From positions 1 through 58,855 of the forward strand of contig JAAWIS010000010.1 of NCBI GenBank assembly GCA_022796475.1: 58,855 nt of DNA. The letters are read 5' to 3'. Shown piece after piece: positions 1 through 7,283 of this stretch. The stretch's first letter is position 1, and every line of letters starts with the position of its first letter. This DNA is from Lachnospiraceae bacterium (lineage in GTDB: Bacteria > Bacillota > Clostridia > Lachnospirales > Lachnospiraceae). Made by a program: the position numbers and the translations under genes. Below the pieces are notes generated by a model, which did not search any database, had not been told where the DNA came from, and saw nothing but the letters and a program-made list of their open reading frames with translations.

Positions 1-108
1 AATGAATGTTCAGTCTGCAAGGCGGCGGAGGGAGGCGATGCGGTGGCATCGCTGACCGACAACAACGCAGCAGATGGAAATTCAGGCAAGTCATTTGGCA
101 AAATGTAA
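1..108 (+). CDS. C-terminal end of an unidentified protein (5' truncated by the window)
   Basis: Frame 1 is open from the first base for 35 codons and ends in TAA. The encoded tail begins NECSVCKAAEGGD and ends SGKSFGKM. It carries a C-x-x-C pair near its start and is otherwise small-residue-rich. This is too short to assign a family. That it is coding is an inference from the uninterrupted frame and GC-rich codons unlike the AT-rich DNA that follows. The stop is followed by a perfect palindrome and then the promoter of the LacI-type regulator, so this is the end of a separate upstream gene. Confidence 0.5.
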   Translation, partial: NECSVCKAAEGGDAVASLTDNNAADGNSGKSFGKM

Positions 109-112
109 ACGT

Positions 113-134
113 GTCAGAACACTAGTGTTCTGAC
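113..134. promoter_or_regulatory. Perfect 22-bp palindrome upstream of the lacI-type promoter
   Basis: Each half is 11 bp (GTCAGAACACT and its reverse complement) with no spacer. It lies 14 bp upstream of the -35 hexamer of the regulator gene. Fully symmetric sites of about this size are what LacI-family dimers bind, so an autoregulatory operator is a reasonable inference. No T-run follows, which makes a terminator for the preceding gene less likely. Confidence 0.45.
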
Positions 135-148
135 CGCATTAGTTTTAA

Positions 149-177
149 TTGCTTTTCCAATGTTATACTGATATACT
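149..177 (+). promoter_or_regulatory. Sigma-A-type promoter of the LacI-family regulator
   Basis: TTGCTT (149-154), 17-bp spacer, TATACT (172-177). It is followed 46 bp later by the start codon of the regulator, which has GGAGG at 213-217. An overlapping TATACT at 164-169 is an alternative -10 but lacks a matching -35. Confidence 0.55.
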
Positions 178-223
178 TAGCTTTGAAAGAAACTTTCTGC
201 TATGCTCAATTTTGGAGGTTCCT

Positions 224-1249
224 ATGGATAAAAAAAAAGTGACATTCAGTGATATTGCAAAATACACCAATTTTTCTAAAACAACGATATCACGATATTT
301 TAATAATCCTGATTCCCTTACTGTGAAGAACCAGGATATCATTGCGCAGGCGCTTATTGATCTAGGGTATCAAAAAAACAAACTTGCCAAAGTGCTGGCA
401 AATGGAAAAAGTGAATTCGTAGGTATTATTATACCTAACCTTTACCTGCATTATTATGCCGAAATGTTAAATCAGATTTTAAATACCTACAAAGTCTTCG
501 GGTATAAATTTCTGGTTTTTGTGAGCAGAGGAAGTGCGGAAACGGAACGGGAGTATATTCAGGAGTTGCTTGCATACAAGATTGAGGGAATGATTATTTT
601 AAGCCATTACATCCCCTCCAAGGAACTTGCCTCTTATAATCTCCCTATCGTCACCATCGAACGTGAAGACCAGTATGTAAGCAGTGTAAACACGGATAAC
701 TATATGGGAGCTGTCCAGGCAACCAGTCTTCTGATAAAAAATAATTGTGATGTATTAGTACATATCAACTCTGTTTTCTCAAAACATACGCCTTCCTATG
801 GCCGTATTCAGGGATTTAAAGACACCTGCACAGAGAATGGGATCAGACATGAATTGATCTTAAGAGATCTTGGACATTCTCCTCAGGAAATTCATAAAAA
901 TATGTCAGAAATATATGAGCGTTTAAAAATAACATACCCAAATCAAAAAAAGGGATTATTCATAGCAACTGATACCCATGCCAACAGTATGCTGAATATT
1001 ATTTTCCGGGAATATGGAGCGCTTTCAGATGAATACCGTATCATCGGATTCGATGATTCTCCCATTGCCAAACAGTCAATCCTCCCCATTAGCACCATAG
1101 GCCAGCAGATTGACAAAATAGCATACGAAGCGATGGAGCTGCTGGTAACACAAATGGATGAACGAAAGAAACGCCGCCCCACCCCCCAAGTAGAGCTGAT
1201 CCACAAAAAGATAACCCCTGTTTTGATCAGACGGGAAACTACCGAATAG
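224..1249 (+). CDS. LacI-family transcriptional regulator
   Basis: A 341-residue DNA-binding repressor or activator of the LacI/GalR family. The N-terminus (VTFSDIAKYTNFSKTTISRY) is the classic LacI helix-turn-helix and is followed by a hinge helix (KNKLAKVLANGKSEFVG). The rest is a periplasmic-binding-protein-like sensor domain ending in the usual RIIGFDDSPIAK...ISTIGQ block. The ATG at 224 is chosen over an in-frame ATG at 149 because it has GGAGG seven bases upstream and because the HTH normally begins within a few residues of the start. The effector is not predictable. The next gene is pfp, separated by a small insertion and its own promoter, so regulation of pfp is possible but not shown. 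Confidence 0.9.
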   Translation: MDKKKVTFSDIAKYTNFSKTTISRYFNNPDSLTVKNQDIIAQALIDLGYQKNKLAKVLANGKSEFVGIIIPNLYLHYYAEMLNQILNTYKVFGYKFLVFVSRGSAETEREYIQELLAYKIEGMIILSHYIPSKELASYNLPIVTIEREDQYVSSVNTDNYMGAVQATSLLIKNNCDVLVHINSVFSKHTPSYGRIQGFKDTCTENGIRHELILRDLGHSPQEIHKNMSEIYERLKITYPNQKKGLFIATDTHANSMLNIIFREYGALSDEYRIIGFDDSPIAKQSILPISTIGQQIDKIAYEAMELLVTQMDERKKRRPTPQVELIHKKITPVLIRRETTE

Positions 1250-1252
1250 ACC

Positions 1253-1300
1253 GCTGTGTTGTTACTGTTCACAGGGAACCTGTGAACGTAACGCTGTGTT
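1253..1300. mobile_element. 32-bp palindromic mini-insertion (copy A) with 8-bp target duplication
   Basis: The insert at 1261-1292 is a near-perfect palindrome starting GTTACTGTTCACAGG and ending CCTGTGAACGTAAC, with one bulged base. It is bounded on both sides by the identical octamer GCTGTGTT (1253-1260 and 1293-1300). The left half matches the left ends of the two longer elements at 15918 and 21973. I infer a minimal, non-autonomous mobile unit. It sits between the regulator and the pfp promoter and carries no coding capacity. Confidence 0.75.
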
Positions 1301-1304
1301 TTCC

Positions 1305-1338
1305 CTTTCAAGAACTTCCTATAAGAAGTTCTTGAAAG
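1305..1338. promoter_or_regulatory. Inverted repeat overlapping the -35 region of pfp
   Basis: Perfect 14-bp arms (CTTTCAAGAACTTC and its complement) surround a 6-base loop. The right arm contains the TTGAAA -35 hexamer of the pfp promoter. It could be an operator, or the terminator of the regulator gene, although the only T-run is TTTTT a few bases later. Which role applies cannot be decided from sequence. Confidence 0.5.
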
Positions 1339-1360
1339 ACATCTCCGTTTTTGCTATAAT
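1332..1360 (+). promoter_or_regulatory. Sigma-A promoter of pfp
   Basis: TTGAAA (1332-1337), exactly 17 bp, then a perfect TATAAT (1355-1360). It lies 44 bp ahead of the pfp start codon, which is preceded by AAGGGGG. Confidence 0.8.
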
Positions 1361-1404
1361 CGTAAAAAATGATTTTTTAAACCACATTAAGGGGGCATTT
1401 TATT

Positions 1405-2643
1405 ATGGCAAAAAAAGGAAATATCATCGTGGGACAGTCCGGAGGGCCTACATCTGTCATCAACTCCAGCTTAGCAGGCGTGTATAAAACAGCTAAGGAA
1501 CGGGGCTTCCATAAGGTTTATGGGATGCTGCACGGAATTCAGGGATTTTTAGATGAGCAGTATGTAGACCTTTCCACCCAGATCCATTCTGACATGGATA
1601 TTGAACTATTAAAGCGTACTCCGTCTGCATTTTTAGGTTCCTGCCGCTATAAGCTGCCGGAAATCCATGAAAATCCTGAAATTTATGAAAAAATCTTTTC
1701 TATCCTGGAAAAATTAAATATCGAAGTGTTTATCTATATCGGCGGCAATGATTCTATGGATACCATCAAGAAACTTTCTGACTACGCAATCGTAAGAGGA
1801 CACCGCCAGAAATTCTTAGGTGTTCCCAAAACCATTGACAACGATTTGGCCCTTACCGACCATACTCCCGGTTTTGGCAGCGCTGCAAAGTATATCGGCG
1901 CTTCTACAAAGGAAATCATCCGGGATGCATTAGGGCTTACTTATAATAAAGCTATGATTACCATTGTTGAAGTTATGGGCCGTAATGCCGGATGGCTTAC
2001 AGGCGCCACTGCTTTAGCAAGAACAGAAGAATGCGACGGCCCGGATTTAATCTACCTGCCTGAGGTTGCTTTTGATGTTGAAAAGTTTATTAAGAAGGTA
2101 AGTGATTTATTAAAGAAAAAAAGTTCCGTAGTAGTTGCTGTGTCAGAAGGCATTAAGCTGGAAGACGGCCGCTATGTCTGCGAACTTTCCGGCGGTGCTG
2201 ACTATGTAGACGCATTTGGCCACAAACAGCTTCAGGGCACAGCCGCTTATCTGGCCGGCCTTTTGCAGAATGAAATCGGCTGCAAAACCAGAAGCGTAGA
2301 GTTTTCTACTCTTCAAAGAAGCGCATCCCATATGGCTTCCAGAGTTGATATCAATGAAGCTTTTATGGTAGGAGGCGCTGCTGTAAAAGCTGCTGATGAG
2401 GGCGATACCGGGAAGATGGTAGTAATTGACAGGGTTTCTGACGATCCTTATATGAGTGCTGCTGGAATTTATGATGTACATAAGATTGCCAATAATGAAA
2501 AATTAGTTCCCAGAAACTGGATGAATAAGGAAGGCAATTATGTAACGGAAGACTTTATTAACTATATCGAGCCTTTAATTCAAGGTGATTACCAGCCGTT
2601 TATGGTAAACGGCCTTCCACAGCACTTGGTTCTTAAGAAATAG
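1405..2643 (+). CDS. pfp: PPi-dependent 6-phosphofructokinase
   Basis: Cytoplasmic glycolytic enzyme that interconverts fructose 6-phosphate and fructose 1,6-bisphosphate using pyrophosphate. The 412-residue protein has the PFK fold: GGPTSVINSS at the N-terminus, GGNDSMDT where ATP enzymes have GGDGS, PKTIDNDL with the lysine typical of PPi enzymes, and MGRNAGWLTG. An Asp instead of Gly at the second position of the GGxDS motif together with this Lys is the known discriminator of PPi dependence. A second, ATP-type enzyme (pfkA) is encoded at 8964-9938. It is monocistronic: its own promoter lies upstream and a strong terminator follows. Confidence 0.93.
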   Translation: MAKKGNIIVGQSGGPTSVINSSLAGVYKTAKERGFHKVYGMLHGIQGFLDEQYVDLSTQIHSDMDIELLKRTPSAFLGSCRYKLPEIHENPEIYEKIFSILEKLNIEVFIYIGGNDSMDTIKKLSDYAIVRGHRQKFLGVPKTIDNDLALTDHTPGFGSAAKYIGASTKEIIRDALGLTYNKAMITIVEVMGRNAGWLTGATALARTEECDGPDLIYLPEVAFDVEKFIKKVSDLLKKKSSVVVAVSEGIKLEDGRYVCELSGGADYVDAFGHKQLQGTAAYLAGLLQNEIGCKTRSVEFSTLQRSASHMASRVDINEAFMVGGAAVKAADEGDTGKMVVIDRVSDDPYMSAAGIYDVHKIANNEKLVPRNWMNKEGNYVTEDFINYIEPLIQGDYQPFMVNGLPQHLVLKK

Positions 2644-2733
2644 CAAAAAACCAGCGAAGCATCATAAGCAAGATTATAAATTATGCTAATGTTTATGAAT
2701 TATGTAAAAATTTAATGAATACAGAAAAGACTG

Positions 2734-2780
2734 AAAAAGGTAAAATGGTGAGCAAATATCTTGCCATTTTACCTTTTTTT
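2734..2780 (+). terminator. Rho-independent terminator of pfp
   Basis: Perfect 15-bp stem (AAAAAGGTAAAATGG paired with its complement) with a 15-base loop and a run of seven T at 2774-2780. The A-run on the left arm would let it work in both directions. The rest of the 2644-2998 gap holds the next gene's promoter and nothing else I can support. Confidence 0.85.
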
Positions 2781-2880
2781 CACACTTAAGCATCAGGATT
2801 GATAAAAATAAGGGAATCACCATGGAAGAAATTCAGCAAAAGCTTCAAAAATTTCGAATCTTCTTTTTTTGTACCAAGAT

Positions 2881-2909
2881 TTGACTTTTATTCAAAATAA
2901 TGTTATAAA
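2881..2909 (+). promoter_or_regulatory. Sigma-A promoter of the short HPr-fold gene
   Basis: TTGACT (2881-2886), 17-bp spacer, TATAAA (2904-2909), in an AT-rich stretch. The 5' leader to the ATG at 2999 is about 80 bases. Confidence 0.75.
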
Positions 2910-2998
2910 TAGGACGTCACTTCAAAAAGAAACAATGCACGGAGCCAAAGGCAAACTGCCTGTTCTCCATACATTCATCAAAAAGGAGTTTGATTATT

Positions 2999-3238
2999 AT
3001 GGAAGAAAGACGTATTAAACTGCCAACTGTAGCTGACGCTAAGGAATTTGTAATCAGAGCATCAAAATGTGATTTTGATATTGATGTATACTATAACCGC
3101 GTTATTATTGACGCAAAATCTCTGTTAGGTGTGCTGAGTTTAGATTTAACCCGTGTTCTGACAGTATCTATGCATGGCGAAAACAAAGAATTTTGTAAAT
3201 ATTTAGATCAGTTGGCTGCAAAAACGATTGCCGCTTAA
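2999..3238 (+). CDS. HPr-fold protein lacking the catalytic histidine
   Basis: A 79-residue HPr-like protein. It aligns with HPr from the first helix onward (AKEFVIRASKCDFDIDVYY) and has DAKSLLGVLSLDL, matching the K-S46-hydrophobic-G segment that HPr kinase phosphorylates. The region equivalent to GLHARPA is missing: there is only LPTVADAK and no histidine before residue 60. It therefore cannot act as a PTS phosphocarrier at His15, and a regulatory role through the serine (residue 41) is an inference. ATG at 2999 is chosen because AAAGGAG lies 10 bases upstream; a TTG at 2990 is too close to that site. It has its own promoter and terminator, so it is a stand-alone gene. Confidence 0.8.
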   Translation: MEERRIKLPTVADAKEFVIRASKCDFDIDVYYNRVIIDAKSLLGVLSLDLTRVLTVSMHGENKEFCKYLDQLAAKTIAA

Positions 3239-3239
3239 G

Positions 3240-3271
3240 AAAAAACCCCGCTGCAGACAGTGGGGTTTTTT
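3240..3271 (+). terminator. Rho-independent terminator of the HPr-fold gene
   Basis: AAAAAACCCC pairs with GGGGTTTTTT around a loop that contains a further CTG/CAG pairing. The T-run begins directly after the stem, two bases after the stop codon. Confidence 0.88.
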
Positions 3272-3378
3272 CTTACAGAGTTAAAATATTATTGCTTGTG
3301 ATTTTTACAAATTTTTACAAAATTAATAAATTCCTATGCTGTTTTCGGCAAAACCTGCACCAGATACAGCAAATACAG

Positions 3379-3423
3379 AAAGGGTATTGTAAATCATTTT
3401 CCCCATGATTTACAATACCCTTT
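3379..3423. terminator. Bidirectional terminator between convergent genes
   Basis: A 16-bp perfect stem (GGGTATTGTAAATCAT and its complement) extended by AAA/TTT, with loop TTTCCCC. The T-run is six bases on the plus side and only three on the minus side. The position suits 3' ends of both the HPr-fold gene (+) and the surface protein (-). Confidence 0.7.
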
Positions 3424-3442
3424 TTTATCTGTATGCAGAAAC

Positions 3443-6400
3443 TTACTGCACTAACGCACCGTTTGCATCTACTACCTTTTGATCCGGAGTGGTTGTATTT
3501 ACATACATAGCGCCGTCAGCACCAAGATAATACCACTTGCCTCCTGTCTGAATCCATCCGGTTGCCATAGCGCCATCCTGGTTCAGGAAATACCATTTAC
3601 CATTATCTAAAATCCAGTTTACTGCCATAGTTCCGTTCTGATTCAGGAAATACCATTTGCCTTCTGCCAGGATCCAGTTGGTTGCCATAGCGCCAGAACC
3701 TGGAACCAGATAATACCATTGGTTATCCAGTTTCAGCCATCCCTCTACCATATAACCATTTGCATCAAAACGGTAAATCGAACCGTTAATCTTTGCCCAC
3801 TGATTTTTCGGATAACTCTTATCCGTCTTTTCCAGCCACCAGCCATTTTCGTCTTTTATCCATGTGCCGGTAACAGCCGGTGCGGAAACCGGGCTGTTGA
3901 AAGAGGAAGAACCGCCGGAACCTCCACCGCCACCGCCGCCGCCGGAACCTCCGCCGCCGCCAGAGCTGCCTCCAGAACTGCTTTGCTTGCGGGTGCCCGT
4001 CTGAATTGCCGCCTTAAAGGTTTCTGTTGCCTGGTTCAGTTCTGCTGCAATTGCAGCCGCCTCTGCTTCAGTCAGCGGATTTTCTCTTGCTGCTTCTGCC
4101 TTCTTAATGGCTTCTTCAAATGCCTTAAGCTCTTCAGAGGAAACGAAACGGGTTCCTTCTGTTACTGCAGCAGGAACGCTGTTATTGACAGAAACCCCTT
4201 CCTTGGCTTTCTTTGCATTTTTGATTGCTTCATCTACATTTTCCGGATGATAAGGAATGATGGAAGCAGTAACTTTAAGGGCCTTTCCTTCGTAATTTCC
4301 TGCATCCTTACCAATAAGGTTTACCGTAACAATTATATTTTTATCTGTGCCTGGATTTTTGTCAGAAAATGCCCCGGTTACCTGTCCAAGCTTCACTTCA
4401 TCGCCGCTTATAATCCGGCTTTCATCCAAAACAGCAGTTACCACAGCGTCTGCTGTTCCATCGTAAGTCTTATCTTCTGCTTTTACCGCAACATCCAGCG
4501 GCCTCTTAGCAATCGTAAAGGTGGTGCTTCCCGTTCCGGTACACATATCATCCTTTGCCGCTGTAATTGTCACCGTTGCTCCATCTCCTGCATTTACGTT
4601 CTGATAATAGGAAACGGTATACCAGTCTGCTGCAATAGCCTGGCCCATTACTTTCACTGTTACAGAAGGCTGCTTTTCTGTCTTGTCATATACAATGCCG
4701 CCCTGTGGAATATCCAGTTCTATCTGAGCCCTGGCCAGGTTTGCCCGCTCAATCACAAAGTTAATTGTCTGTTGGCTTGGGAGGACATAATTTCCGCCAG
4801 CTTTGTTGCTTATTGTAACAGTTGCTGTTCCGATATTAATGTTATTGGAGTAGCTTACACTGTACTCGCTTTCCGGGATCACTGTGCTGCCGTCTTTTAC
4901 TGTAACAGCAGGAGTAATTGGCTTTCCATTATAATCATATGGTCCTGCTTCCAGGACAATTGCAGGATTGTTTACTTGTTTCGGAGAAACGTTCACATTA
5001 ATATCAACATTTTTAACCGTCTTATATGTATTGGTATCGGATGGGACAAAGTCAGCCTTAAAAGACTTGCTTCCGGCATTTCCAACTGAAGTTTCCGAAT
5101 TCTGCCAGCTCCAGGTGCCTGGAGTGTTTCCGGCAGGATTCTGGAGAGCCACATCCTTTAAGATTTGGCCATAAACTGCCTTTGGAGCCGGATAAGAGGA
5201 AAGTTTCGGATCCAGCTTCGGCTTATAGCTTTTATCTGCTAAAGTAAGGATATCTTCTCCGTAAAGAGCAAACTGATCCTCCTGACCTGTGGCATATTCA
5301 TAAGTAACCTTAGTGCCGTTTGGCCGGAAGGTGTATCCGCTCCTGGCGCTGCCCTCACTAGTGCCTGCCAGGAATAAAAGACGATCTGCGCCTACGGATC
5401 CGCCGTCACAGTTTGTAATGTCTACCAGGTAGTTTTTACCGTCCTCCATGGTAACGATATTCCACATGTGGGGACCTCCTCCTCCGGTTGCCCCAAACAT
5501 ATCTCCCACAGCAATATAGCTGATTACCTTTTCATCATCAAAGGAAGATAAATCACACAGATACTGGAAGGCTTTTGCATATCCTTCACATACCACATCC
5601 GTATTTTGATCGCCGTCAAAGACGTGAACCAACTGCCAGGGATCTCCATAGGCAACGGCACTCCTGCTTACTGCATCGTAATCATAAGATACCAGGCGGC
5701 AGATTTCTTCCCTGTATGCATCCAGTTTTTCATAGTCATCTTTTCCTGCATGTTTTGATACGATGGCCTGGGCATTCTTTGCCGCTGCTTTTGCCGTACT
5801 TACTTTTGCGCCTTTTACAGCATAAGCCCCCCCATCCTGGTATGCCTTTGCAACTGTCATGACGCAGATTAGCTTCTGAGGAGCGTAGAGCATTCCGTTT
5901 TTATAAGAAAAGGAAATCCCTCCTGTTTCACCTGTCAGGCTAACTCCTGCTGTCTTATCAAACCAGTACAGTTCAAAGGGACAGTTAATCAGCAGAAGAT
6001 CCAGCGCCGCTCCCAGATCAGGAATACACTGATCTGCCGCTTTGTCTACTGCCTCTTTGTTGATCCGGCCTCCTACCACGAGAGAAGATACTCCCAGATC
6101 TGCTGCTGTCCAACTGGTTTTGGTTACGCCCAGATCCGCCATTGTAAATTCGATCCTAGAGGATTTTCTGGTTCCGTCTGAAATTGCTGTTATTTCACGC
6201 TTCAGCTTTTGGTAAAACTTCCCGTCGATTCCTTTCAGCCGATCTTCGCCAAAATTGCCTAAAAGGGCAATTTCATCGCTGCCATACATAATCTGTTCGA
6301 TGTAGGCTGCAAGAAGCTCTTCGCCCTCCGGAAGATCTGAGTCACCTCCATCCGGAACGACAACAATATCGTCTATCTGGAATGTCAGCTTTAATTCTTC

Positions 6401-6856
6401 CCCCTGGCAGTCTGAAAACAGAGCGTCATCTCTGCCGCACACAGGGCATTTTTCATTTATAAAATCTTCCGTACATTTTTCTTCACAGATACATTCTTTT
6501 GGCTCTGATGCCGATTCTTCCGGCTGGGAAGTTTTTGACGGCTGGCTGGAGCCTGATGTTTCTTCTTCCTCTTTGGAATCCTCTTGGCCTCCGCTGCTGC
6601 CTTCCGGTTCCTTAGCCTCTGTATCTTCTGTTTTTGTATCTTCTTCTGTTTCTTCTGGCTTAGTTTCTTCCGTTTCTTTTTCTGCTTCTGTTTCTTTTTC
6701 TGTTTCCCGGTCTGCATCAGACGAGCTGGCCGCTTCCGTGCCTGATGCTTTGCGTCCTGCTGATAATTCCCCTGCCGAAGCAGAAAATGCTGTCATGTTT
6801 AGCAGCATACACATGGTAAGGAGCATACTCAGCAGCTTTTTCCCACGCATCTTCAT
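3443..6856 (-). CDS. Secreted transglutaminase-like, MBG-repeat, cell-wall-binding surface protein
   Basis: A 1137-residue exported protein. In order: signal peptide with MLLTMCMLLNMTAFSASAG; a Glu/Thr/Ser-rich low-complexity stretch (about 35-120); a Cys cluster (C122, C124, C128, C137, C140, C150) resembling a small zinc ribbon; a transglutaminase/protease-like core with a plausible Cys-His-Asp triad at VVCEGYAK (C423), GPHMWN (H463) and LVDITN (D479); MBG/Ig-like repeats (about 560-880, with TYDGTADA-type motifs); a charged helical segment; a Gly/Ser linker (about 965-1000); and four or five GW/YY choline-binding-type repeats (NGKWYFLNQNG) to the C-terminus. These repeats anchor proteins to wall or teichoic polymers without sortase. 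The substrate is unknown. ATG at 6856 has GGAGGG just upstream; 6850 is an alternative start. Confidence 0.85.
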   Translation of the reverse strand: MKMRGKKLLSMLLTMCMLLNMTAFSASAGELSAGRKASGTEAASSSDADRETEKETEAEKETEETKPEETEEDTKTEDTEAKEPEGSSGGQEDSKEEEETSGSSQPSKTSQPEESASEPKECICEEKCTEDFINEKCPVCGRDDALFSDCQGEELKLTFQIDDIVVVPDGGDSDLPEGEELLAAYIEQIMYGSDEIALLGNFGEDRLKGIDGKFYQKLKREITAISDGTRKSSRIEFTMADLGVTKTSWTAADLGVSSLVVGGRINKEAVDKAADQCIPDLGAALDLLLINCPFELYWFDKTAGVSLTGETGGISFSYKNGMLYAPQKLICVMTVAKAYQDGGAYAVKGAKVSTAKAAAKNAQAIVSKHAGKDDYEKLDAYREEICRLVSYDYDAVSRSAVAYGDPWQLVHVFDGDQNTDVVCEGYAKAFQYLCDLSSFDDEKVISYIAVGDMFGATGGGGPHMWNIVTMEDGKNYLVDITNCDGGSVGADRLLFLAGTSEGSARSGYTFRPNGTKVTYEYATGQEDQFALYGEDILTLADKSYKPKLDPKLSSYPAPKAVYGQILKDVALQNPAGNTPGTWSWQNSETSVGNAGSKSFKADFVPSDTNTYKTVKNVDINVNVSPKQVNNPAIVLEAGPYDYNGKPITPAVTVKDGSTVIPESEYSVSYSNNINIGTATVTISNKAGGNYVLPSQQTINFVIERANLARAQIELDIPQGGIVYDKTEKQPSVTVKVMGQAIAADWYTVSYYQNVNAGDGATVTITAAKDDMCTGTGSTTFTIAKRPLDVAVKAEDKTYDGTADAVVTAVLDESRIISGDEVKLGQVTGAFSDKNPGTDKNIIVTVNLIGKDAGNYEGKALKVTASIIPYHPENVDEAIKNAKKAKEGVSVNNSVPAAVTEGTRFVSSEELKAFEEAIKKAEAARENPLTEAEAAAIAAELNQATETFKAAIQTGTRKQSSSGGSSGGGGGSGGGGGGGGSGGSSSFNSPVSAPAVTGTWIKDENGWWLEKTDKSYPKNQWAKINGSIYRFDANGYMVEGWLKLDNQWYYLVPGSGAMATNWILAEGKWYFLNQNGTMAVNWILDNGKWYFLNQDGAMATGWIQTGGKWYYLGADGAMYVNTTTPDQKVVDANGALVQ

Positions 6857-6892
6857 TTCATCCCTCCATATTAATTAAATTGGGCTTTCCTG

Positions 6893-7004
6893 CATTGACC
6901 ATACTTTCTAAATAAGTCCCGGCGCCAAGTAAGGGACACACAAGTTTTCCAGAGAAGCCAGGTCAATGGCCCTTTACTGCTGTTCCTGTTATCCCCCCTT
7001 ACTT
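6893..7004 (-). promoter_or_regulatory. Structured 5' leader with pseudoknot-type complementarity
   Basis: Read as RNA, the leader of the surface-protein gene contains, in order, AAGTAAGGG (7004-6996), CATTGACC (6968-6961), CCCTTACTT (6935-6927) and GGTCAATG (6900-6893). Segment 1 is complementary to 3 over 9 bp and segment 2 to 4 over 8 bp, an interleaved H-type arrangement. A local GTCCC/GGGAC hairpin lies inside. This could be a riboswitch or other structured leader. I could not match it to a known class, and the first segment lies at about the predicted transcription start. Confidence 0.4.
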
Positions 7005-7010
7005 TTCAGC

Positions 7011-7040
7011 ACAATATTTCCAAAGAACCATTTCTGTCAA
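7011..7040 (-). promoter_or_regulatory. Promoter for the surface-protein gene
   Basis: On the minus strand, a perfect TTGACA (7040-7035), 18-bp spacer and TATTGT (7016-7011). Transcription would begin near 7004 and give a leader of roughly 150 bases. The remainder of the 6857-7283 gap holds only this promoter and the leader. Confidence 0.6.
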
Positions 7041-7283
7041 AGCACTCAATGGGCTGCACAAAATCATCCTTGGTTCTTCAGATACTGCAGGCTTTGCCGC
7101 ATTTTAAGAATACCATATCTTTCCTTAAAATAAAACCTGCTTTTGTAAGAATTCTGTATTTGTTTTTGTATGCAGGAAGTTTTACCTGTTTGAAGCAGAC
7201 AACACTCCATCCATTCAGCAGCATGGGGAGAGGCATATCACAAAAGGAATCTCTGAAAAATCGCTGGCCCCTGGTCAGGTCTT

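Noticed and set aside
2822-2884. 20-residue frame beginning MEEIQQKLQKFRIFFF upstream of the HPr-fold gene
   Set aside because: The ribosome site is weak, it has no promoter of its own that I can see, and it ends inside the -35 of the next gene; probably chance.
3443-3900. Repeats near 3.5-3.75 kb as a CRISPR or tandem DNA array
   Set aside because: They are the coding repeats of the GW/YY cell-wall-binding modules with diverged spacing and no spacer structure.
3719-5089. Long open frame (456 codons) on the plus strand
   Set aside because: It is antisense to the surface-protein gene, rich in Cys/Arg/Ile with no domain, signal or ribosome site. Repetitive GC-skewed coding DNA often leaves the opposite strand open.
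6893-7004. Known cyclic-di-GMP riboswitch ahead of the surface protein
   Set aside because: Neither the GEMM-I core nor the GEMM-II core is readable, so only an unclassified structured leader is claimed.
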